From: Macrophomina tecta
Taxonomy: Eukaryota > Ascomycota > Dothideomycetes > Botryosphaeriales > Botryosphaeriaceae
Direction of reading: 5' to 3'
DNA: 64,000 nucleotides
NCBI GenBank assembly: GCA_024180945.1
Contig: JAKSGN010000035.1
Coordinates: 1,612,001-1,676,000 of the forward strand
The stretch's first letter is position 1. Every line of letters starts with the position of its first letter. A program made the position numbers and the translations under genes. The notes beneath the pieces are model-generated. The model ran no database searches and was not told the origin of the DNA. It was given only the letters and a program-made list of their open reading frames with translations. Shown one piece after another: positions 56,270 to 64,000 of this stretch.

Positions 56270-58836
56270 TCAATTGCTCAAAGCCAGACAAGCATCAACT
56301 GCCAGTCCAACCCTATTATAAATACACATGGTCAGTGGCAGTCCATATGTCGAGTTGTCCGTAGAACACTACTCACCTGCCCTCCTTCATCCTGACAACG
56401 TCGTCGATGACGTCGCGATCCAGGTCCGGGAACATGCCCGCCAGCGTCTCGACCACAACGCGGTGCTCCTGGCGCTGTATTCTGCGCGCCTCCTCCGCCT
56501 CGGCACTGGCCTGGCGGGCAGCTGCGTCCTCGGCGCTGAAGGCTTGGCGCTGCTCGAGGCTCCTCCTCTCTGCGGTGCGGCGCGCGTCGTCGGGTGTCAG
56601 GCGAGGCATGTCGCCGGGCTGAGGAGTGGAGGCAGGCTGTTGTTGTTGTTGCTGCTGCTGCTTCTCCGAGACGTTGTCATCCGAGAAGATGCGGCCGATG
56701 GTTGACAGGGGGCGCTGGATGGTCCGTAGCAGGCCCGCGACAGCCGCGTTCTCGCTCTCGTCGCCATCCTGCTGGCCGCCGACCCCACCGGCACCTGCAC
56801 CCGATCCGCCGCGCGATGAAGACGCTCGGGCGGGCACGCGTTCTGCGTCGAGAGAATTGCGGGGCGTGACCTCGGCTTTGCTGAGCGCAGATTTCTCGGA
56901 TATGTGCACGCCGGGCGACGGATGCCGGTTGTGACTTTGCGGCGGCCGCTGACGCTGCTCGTCCAGGGAATTTCTCTCCGCGATGGCTGATACAGCTGCT
57001 TCGACGTTCTTCTCGAAATCTTCGTCGCTGATTGTGAGACTCGTGCGGTCGAGGTTTTCAATAAACTGGATGGCACCCATCTGCAGATTGACGTTAGTAA
57101 GAGATATGATGCTGTAGTCAGAAGGGCACTAACCAAGGATGAAATATAATAACCTGCTTCGCCACCAAGTTTCTCTTGGTTACGGAAACGAAGGATGTAC
57201 TGAACATTTGAAACGAGATGGTCCGGGTTTGCTCGAAGGACGGTGAAAATGAGCAAAGGGACAAAAGAATCCGCAGACTGATCTGACTGTGCATTCCGTA
57301 GGAACCCTAGATATGTCAGACAGCCAAGTCCTACTTCAGCCGCCGATGAACATACCGAAGATGACCTTGCAACAATTCAGTATGCAAATTACTTTATCAC
57401 GTGGAGCACGGTAGTTCTTGATCTTGAGAAGCTCTGTAATAGGGGGTTAGTACAACTGCCGAATGAAGAGGATAGTCAATCTTGCCTTGTTGAGCAAGCT
57501 TGAGGAATTTCATGCCCTTCTCATTCACTGGCTTAATGTCAAGATGCTCTTCGCTGACCCAGCTATAAATCCGAATCTTTTGGGCAAGAACTTCATCCCT
57601 CTCCACATCCTCCTGATGCTGGCCTCGCCGGCCAGGACCTTGAGGAGCGCCTCTTCTCCTCCCCTTGCTGAACATAGGTTCTGGCGGAGGTATTGCAGGC
57701 GAAAAGGTTTGCGAGTATAGTCTGTTCATGACCAATTTCTCCATCCCTTCCCGGGCATTGTCGAACTCAGCATCCGAAACCGTGCGCCAGACTTCACACT
57801 GTGCCATCTTCTTGCTGATGAACTCGAGGAAATCGCTTATAATTTTGACCTGCTCGTGGACCATCCATTGCTTCTTTCCAAACTCATACAAGAAAGACCG
57901 GAGGAATTTCGCGACAGGATCTGCAGTACGATGGCGGAGCTGCTCAAGGAAACGATGAAAATCGAATGGAAGATCAGGTTCCGGATCGGGTTCTGGGGGT
58001 GGCGGCTTGTAGATGGAATGAGGATGTGATGGGGCTGGACTGGGGGCTGGATCCTGGTCTGCTGCAGGGCTAGGGAAAGAGGTATTGGAGGAGATTCCCG
58101 GAGGTAAGGGTGACTGTATGAGTGGGGATAGGGACGAGGCTTCAGTACTTCCCTGCGCAGGGGAAGTATTGACGTCTGGAGGCAGAAGGCTAGACCTTCG
58201 AGGAGGGAAAGATTGGGGCTGACCGAACATTGGGTTGGCCTTCTCCAATCTAGGAGACATGATCTCTTCCATACCCGGCCCTTCCACGCCCTCGCTAAAT
58301 TGATCCATGATGCTTTGTATTTCCGATTTCGAATCCTCGCTTGCACCGACAATGTTCGTGTTGTCGTCTTTTTCGCCGAAGGTGGCAGCTTCATAGTCTT
58401 GTGGAGCGAACCCTGGAGAAGTGGGCGATTGAGGAGCGGATGGCGTGTCCTGCTTCGGCATGAGATACTTCTCATCCTTCGCTGGAGGTGGTGGCGGAGA
58501 GGGTAGGCGGACCCCGTCGGATGACTGGGGGTCGATGGGCGCCGCAGGCGGCGCTGTGATTGAAAGCGCCTTCATCTTGGCCGCCGGAGGCTCATCAGGC
58601 TCATCCGGAACTTGAGCACCCTCGCCAGTAGCCTCTACAGATCCATTCGTCGGGGGGTCTGTGTTCTTCTCTGCATGACTCTCGTCTGCAGCACCAAGTG
58701 TTCTGTGCTCGAGGTCTTCGGCTGTGGCGCGGTCAGGTTTTGGGGCAGGTTGATCGGTCGTGTCCTCGGGCTGCGGGGACGGGGCAGCAGTGGAAGACTG
58801 GTCTTCGGGTTTAGCGAGTAGCTCCGAGGGAGACAT
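56270..58836 (-). CDS. VPS9: Vps9-domain Rab5/Vps21 GEF with CUE domain
   Basis: Five exons, 58836-57486, 57433-57356, 57306-57134, 57080-56377 and 56312-56270, give 782 aa. A disordered Pro/Ser-rich N-terminal 300 residues lead to the helical bundle (FDFHRFLEQLRHRTADPVAKFLRSFL). The VPS9 domain follows at about 410-555 (AQKIRIYSWVSEEHLDIKP, LLKIKNYRAPRDKVICILNC, SFVPLLIFTVLRANPDHLVS, LGGEAGYYISSLMGAIQFIENL). A poly-Gln run sits at 675-682, and a CUE ubiquitin-binding domain closes the protein, with MFP at 750-752 and its last helix encoded by the final 43-nt exon. Vps9 loads GTP on Vps21/Rab5 at early endosomes, with CUE coupling it to ubiquitinated cargo. The first intron (57434-57485) has a GCAAGA donor with CTAAC branch and TTACAG acceptor: a GC-AG intron. 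Confidence 0.95.
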
Positions 58837-59143
58837 AAGCCGCGATGCGGGCAGCTAGGCGGGGCAGGAGCTTAGGGTGCGAAGTGGACAGGTCCCATGC
58901 GGCGGGATGGCAGTGCAGGTGGACGATCAGGCGTGCGGCACGAGTCGTTGGCGGTGGTGCGGAGAGGCCTGGTTTTCGAAGGGAGAGGGAGGCGTGGATA
59001 AGGTGCTGGTGCTGGTGGTTTGGCAGGAGGGCAGCAGCGGTAGGGCTTAGCGCGCTTCCACCGCCTTCGTCATGCGCGTGTTGCCGACGGTCCGGACTCT
59101 GCAGCATCTACTTCTCACCTCCTCCGCTGTTGCTTCCATCCCA
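58837..59143. promoter_or_regulatory. Short divergent promoter, VPS9 / ASNSD1-like gene
   Basis: 307 nt between two facing-apart start codons. An in-frame upstream ATG at 59072 would add 24 residues to the ASNSD1-like protein. No TATA box seen. Confidence 0.55.
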
Positions 59144-60957
59144 ATGTGCGGCATATTTGCCTCACTCAGCCACCACCAGCATGTCCACCCCGATCGGGGG
59201 ACCGCCCAATTCCTGGACAACAGAGGCCCCGACTGCTCCCAGACGATAGAGCGCACAATCAACGCCAGCGCTCGTGTGCACGCTCTCTTCCGCTCGACTG
59301 TCTTGGCTCTGCGGGGATCCAGCCTGGTCGCGCAGCCGCTGCTCGACAAGGCTTCCGGCTCGATCCTGTGCTGGAATGGAGAGGCTTGGGCGATCGACAA
59401 CCAGCCTGTGACCGGCAACGACTCGCAAGCTGTTTTTGATCTTCTCCAGGACGCATGCGGCCGCGTGCCATCCGACCCATCTTGCGCTGTCACGCAATGC
59501 ATCTCTCGCATACGCGGCCCTTATGCGTTCGTCTTCTACGATGCAGTCAGTCACCGTCTGTTCTACGGCAGAGATTGCCTTGGCCGTCGCTCACTGCTCA
59601 CCAGCACCAATGATGCTGGCGATATAGTTCTGTCAAGCATCTGCGACGGCCACGTGAGCCAATCATGGCGCGAGGTCGAAGCCGATGGCATTTACGTGAT
59701 CGATTTCGATGCTTCGCCATCTTGCGAGTTCCATGTTACCAGGCTGCCCTACGTTCATGCCAACTCTCATAATGTCACCAGCCAGGCGTTGGTGAGTTCA
59801 CGCTGGTCGGAAAATATTTCTTCGGGACTGAGTTGACTGAAACCGTCGACAGAAGTTGCCATATCCACCACTGAACCGGGCTGTACCTCACACCGTTCCA
59901 GCGCTCATGGAGAACTCGTTGCCTGTGCATTTGTTAAAGGATTACCTCAAGAGGTCGCTCAACCTCCGGCTGCAGAACGAGATGCCAGTGCAACCTCGTA
60001 AAGGCATGATAAAAGGCGAAATTTCTGCAACGATCGCCATTCTATTCTCTGGTGGCCTTGACTGCACCGTCCTCGCACGTTTAGCTCACGAAATTCTACC
60101 GTATTCCATGTCGGTTGATTTGCTCAATGTGGCATTCGAAAATCCTCGTATTCATCGTTCCCACACCGAGAATAGTGGGCCTGGTTTTTCGCCCTACGAG
60201 CTCTGCCCTGACAGAAGTACCGGTAGGACATCTCATGCTGAGCTGTGCGAGGTGTGTCCAGAACGAGTTTGGAGGTTTGTCGAAATTAATGTTCCTTATG
60301 TGGAGACATTAGCTCATCGAGACACGGTCATCGCGTTGATGCACCCACACAATACCGAGATGGACCTCTCCATTTCTTATGCTCTTTACTTCGCCTCACG
60401 TGGCCTTGGCATGTTCACAGCGTCCGGCAGCGAAACATCTGAGTATACGACCTCCGCGAGGATTCTTTTATCTGGCTTAGGCGCAGACGAACTCTTCGGC
60501 GGGTACCAGCGTCATGCGACAGCTTTCTCTCGTAATGGCTTCAAAGGTCTCATTGACGAGCTCGAACTGGACATCAACCGACTCGGAAAGCGTAACCTTG
60601 GCCGTGATGACCGCATCATTTCAAACTGGGGCAAGGAAGTGCGGTTCCCGTATCTCGATGAAGACTTGTTGTGTTGGGCATTGCATGCACCCGTCTGGGA
60701 AAAGACTGGTTTCGGGCAGACTGCACCACTAGCGGCCCGTGGAAGTGAAGCGATCGAGCCGGGGAAGAAAGTTCTCCGATTGCTCGCGTGGAATCTGGGC
60801 ATGAAGCGGCTCGCATCCGAAAAAAAACGTGCAGTAAGTTCCAGTCATTTCCCTGTTTGTATGTTTAACGGGTTAACGGGAGGTACAGATTCAATTCGGT
60901 GCTCGCACGGCCAAAATGGAACTTGGAAAGGTAAAGGGGACGCAAACAATAAAATAG
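59144..60957 (+). CDS. Asparagine synthetase domain-containing protein (ASNSD1-like)
   Basis: Three exons, 59144-59791, 59853-60833 and 60889-60957, give 565 aa. The start is set at MCGIF because class-II amidotransferases use Cys2 as N-terminal nucleophile after Met removal. The N-terminal glutaminase-like half includes NRGPDCS, LLCWNGEAW-type sequence (ILCWNGEAW) and GPYAFVFYD. The C-terminal half has the PP-loop ATP pyrophosphatase motif SGGLDC (282-287), and later LLSGLGADELFGGYQRH and KEVRFPYLDEDLL. The end IQFGARTAKMELGKVKG comes from the short last exon. This two-domain order is that of ASNSD1 and yeast YML096W, a conserved paralogue of asparagine synthetase whose reaction is not settled; it is larger and more divergent than true Asn synthetase. 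Introns are 61 and 55 nt. Confidence 0.93.
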
Positions 60958-62353
60958 AGGTGAGTTTATTTTGGGAATATATATTCTTTGGTGTCTCGGT
61001 TGAGCCCCTTCATGATGGTGGTGATGATTGGATGGGAGCGCACGTGCGCAGCCGGTCCATCACAGATACTTGTGAGATGGCGCGCCTCTGTGGCGCTGGG
61101 GCGGCAGCTGCTCTGGGTTTTCCGCATCCAAATGCAGGATAACCGGGCATTGCTGTCGTCAGCCAGCGGGAGAGGCGCAAGTCGTTGATCAAGCAAAGGC
61201 AAGTCTGAGCCATCATGGGGCGTAGCGCGGATTGGCGAGTATATGGCACGGCCACAGAGGGAAACGGTCCGAAATACTGACATAAATATAACTAGGGCTG
61301 CGTGGGGCCGGCAATTCAAGCCTTGGGCTCTGCGGAGATGAGCCTTTCTCGGCAAGGCGAGGAAGAAAATGGTCTGTCAAGCTCGGCCTCGTCGCGGACC
61401 AAGGACTTCCAAGAACTGAGCTGCTACGGAGCGGATTAGCGACCAGCAAATCAATCGGACCATAGGGCAGCGGCTACACGGCAAATCCTGGCGCATCCGA
61501 CGATCTAAATACTTACACGAGCAGACGAGTGGACGGCGGTTGGGCGGATGCAGGCCGGGCGGTGAATGCGGCTCCTATTGGCTGCAGGGAGTGGGAATAG
61601 GAGGGACATGAGGGGTGGTCGTGGCGCAAGACAAGCATTTTCCGGCAGCCGGAGACGGATAGGGGCCTAATCCAACGTCATTGCCGAAGGAGGAAGGGTC
61701 CCAAAGGGTAAATAGATCCACAGGTGATCGGACTGGCGAGTCAAAGTCGGGCCAAGCACGCAGGCGAACGACTCCCCGGCGACGGCTTGGTGCATTATGC
61801 AGCGACCCCTGGCGTGCCTCCGCGCCCGTCGTTTTGGCTGCCCACTTGGGCAGGTCTGCAACACAACGCAGAATTCTCTCGCATTGGCGACGATCACACA
61901 CGCCGCGGCCGCGGCAGGTCCGCAGTGGACTGGCTTGCTCGTATTATGTCTGGGCTGCTCCCCGCCGCGGCAGGCTTTTCAACGGCGGGAGCTGCCGCAG
62001 GCTGCTGGGCCAGCGGCGAACTGTGGGCTTGGATTCGCAGTTGGCGTTTTCCCCTTAATCTTCGCCGCCGAGAGCCCGCTCGTTTCATGCCGGGCCATCC
62101 CTCGCCCGCGCTCGACTCGCGAAGTCCGTGCCTCTGCACCACCACCCGCTCCCTCTTCTATCGCGCCTCCGCCTCCTCTTTTGCTGCGAGAGTGTCTGCA
62201 GCTTTCAGTGCGCGCCTGCACTGCCATTCCTTTTAATCTGCGCCTTCGACGTTCCTTATCTGCAGTTGCCCGACACCGCGCCTGGTTACTGCGCCGATCC
62301 TTCTTTCACACCTGCAGGCCGCCCCTCGTTCACCAGCCACATCTGCATTAATC
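60958..62353. other. Intergenic upstream of the Crh-type gene
   Basis: 1.4 kb. The proximal 600 nt are GC- and pyrimidine-rich and likely carry the promoter and leader of the wall-enzyme gene. Frames here are low complexity. No gene seen. Confidence 0.5.
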
Positions 62354-63599
62354 ATGTACTTCCCACGCTCTTGTGCCCTTGTCGCGCTCGCGACTTCACT
62401 TCTTCCCCAGGCTCTGGCCCAGACCTGGACTTCCTGCAACCCTCTCAACCAGACCGACTGCCCCAATAACCCGGCCCTGAGCACAAATGCTACCTTTCAC
62501 TGGAACAAGACGCGCACCGACTCGGACCTGTGGAACTCCACGGCCGGCGATGTCGACTTCACTACCACTGGTAAGCGCCCTGCTCTCCGCCGACGCGGCC
62601 ACGTTCAGTCAGCTAACCCGCGCCGCAGGTGGTGAGTTCACTATCAATGGCCAGGGTGACTCGGTCTCCATAATGAGCAACTTCTTTATCTTCTTCGGGC
62701 GCGTCGAAGTCGTCATGAAATCCTCTAAGGGCCAGGGCATCGTCAGCAGTATTGTCTTGCAGTCGGAGGATTTGGACGAAATCGATATCGAGTGGATCGG
62801 AGGCAACAACACCCACTGGCAGTCCAACTACTTCGGCAAGGGTAACACAACGACTTACGACCGTGCCATCTGGCACCCGATAGACGACCCGCAGAACAGG
62901 TTTCACAACTACACGATCGAATGGACCCAGGAGAAGCTCGAGTGGTGGGTCGACGACGAGCTCATCCGCACGCTGAAGTACGAGGACGCGAACGGCGGTG
63001 ACAATTTCCCGCAGACGCCCATGAACCTGCGTCTCGGCAACTGGCCGGGTGGTGATCCCGATGCCAACAACCAGGGCACCGTCGAGTGGGCCGGTGGTGA
63101 GGTTATCTGGGACGATGCGCCCTTCACCATGATCATCCGCGACGTCTACATCGAGGACTACAGCGAGGGCAAGGAGTACAAGTGGGGAGACACCACTGGT
63201 AGCTACAAGAGCATTGAGACGATCAAGTAAGTCAGCTCCTATCGCTCTGTTTCATCTTTAGCTGGGGAGCCAGGCTATCCCTGCTTGTCTCGGACGTGAC
63301 TGACTCGGTCCTACAGCGGCACCTCGGCAGCTTATGAGGAGCTTTACGGCGTGCACGGTGTCTCGGGCCACTGGGCAGCGCTTTCGGCATCCACTCGCGG
63401 CGGTATCGTTGCGGGTGCTATTGGCGGCTTCGCGGTGGCCTGCGGTGCCTTCATCTTCTTCTGCTTGAAGCTGCGTAAGCAGGGTGCTAAGGCGCACAAG
63501 CTCGAGGACGACAACTGGCAGAAGGAGCAAGAGGAGCTCCTCGAGTACAAGTCACAGTACCAAAGGATGCGTGGTGACAGCTCGGACGTGCACCGGTAA
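62354..63599 (+). CDS. GH16 Crh/Utr2-type wall transglycosylase, membrane-anchored
   Basis: Three exons, 62354-62570, 62629-63226 and 63317-63599, give 365 aa. A signal peptide (ALVALATSLLPQALA) is followed by a Cys-containing N-terminus (SCNPLNQTDCPNNP). The GH16 catalytic motif is DEIDIEW, with Glu123 as nucleophile and Glu127 as acid/base. GNNTHWQSNYFGKG, then YTIEWTQEKLEWWVDDELIRTL and the PMNLRLGNWPGGDP block, complete the Crh-type fold. Crh enzymes cross-link chitin to beta-1,6- and beta-1,3-glucan in the growing wall. No CBM18 chitin-binding module is present. Instead of a GPI signal at the very end, a hydrophobic segment at about 301-322 is followed by a 43-residue charged tail (KLRKQGAKAHKLEDD...), so the protein is probably a type-I membrane protein with a cytosolic tail. 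Introns are 58 and 90 nt. Confidence 0.93.
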
Positions 63600-64000
63600 T
63601 GTGTGAGCAAGAAGAACAAGAAGCGTAATTGGATTTAACGGTTGGGAGGAGTTTGTCTACTTTTCTTCCTGCAGGAAGTCTTTTCAGGGTCATGTTATGC
63701 AGCCGATCTTTTTTTGGGTGACCGAGAGGAGTCTTTCGCGGGTCTATATACCCTCTTACCTTTTGGGAATCGCAACACTTTTACTTATGCTTATCTTTTC
63801 GCTGCTTGAACGTGAGATTACGAGTCCATGGGTCCCCGGCAGCCCTGACAGGCATGACAAGCAGGGGGAACCGCGAACTGATCGACTGATCCGCATTGGG
63901 ACTAGTGCTGAAGCCAGCGAAGCTTCGCCGTGGCGTTGACGCCAACGCAACATCCACCGTGACATGCATCGCGCCCGCACCTGCACCGTTGGAGCCTTGA
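63600..64000. other. 3' flank of the Crh-type gene
   Basis: Follows the stop codon to the window end. Short random frames only; the likely 3' UTR contains T-rich stretches near 63710-63790. No gene seen. Confidence 0.5.

Overview
This is a gene-dense piece of nuclear DNA from a filamentous ascomycete (Pezizomycotina). The signs are protein-coding genes split by short introns of about 41-180 nt with CTAAC/CTGAC-type branch sites, two Zn2Cys6 transcription factors, a HET-domain gene, a Tea4-type polarity protein and a Cdt2 of fungal architecture. Class or genus cannot be fixed from the sequence alone; Dothideomycetes is a guess. I find 19 protein-coding genes and one intron-containing tRNA. Almost every spliced model was rebuilt by hand, and summed exon lengths come out as whole codons.

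Layout. 1.3-4.8 kb: Tea4/Bud14-like polarity protein (-). 6.3-7.5 kb: unknown cysteine-rich protein (-). 8.5-10.4 kb: bZIP factor with a C-terminal DUF3425-type region (+). 11.9-13.5 kb: Ser/Thr-rich GPI-anchored wall protein (-). 13.5-17.7 kb: long gap without a credible gene. 17.7-20.6 kb: Sac7-type RhoGAP (-). 21.8-22.2 kb: TIM9 (+). 24.0-24.2 kb: 41-residue spliced peptide gene (+), the most intriguing item here. 25.2-26.1 kb: hydantoin/Asp-Glu racemase-like enzyme (+). 27.6-29.0 kb: geranylgeranyl diphosphate synthase (+). 29.6-35.0 kb: RRP5 (-), divergent from CDT2 (35.6-37.9 kb, +). 37.9-44.4 kb: gene-poor stretch around one HET-domain gene. 44.4-46.5 kb: secreted arylsulfatase (+). 46.8 kb: tRNA-Thr(CGT) (-). 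47.7-49.4 kb: secreted GH125 alpha-mannosidase (-). 49.8-55.3 kb: two Zn2Cys6 regulators, head to head. 56.3-58.8 kb: VPS9 (-), divergent from an ASNSD1-like glutamine amidotransferase/asparagine synthetase homologue (59.1-61.0 kb, +). 62.4-63.6 kb: GH16 Crh/Utr2-type wall transglycosylase with a C-terminal membrane anchor (+).

How the genes relate. There is no metabolic cluster; most are housekeeping genes in conserved one-off arrangements. Several bear on polar growth and the cell surface: Tea4, RhoGAP, the GPI protein, the Crh enzyme, and Vps9 for endocytosis. The GGPP synthase stands alone, with no terpene synthase or P450 beside it. The 37.9-49.4 kb segment (HET gene, sulfatase, GH125 gene, long spacers) looks most accessory. 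Two genes (TF2 and VPS9) use GC-AG introns, and the bZIP gene may use a third.
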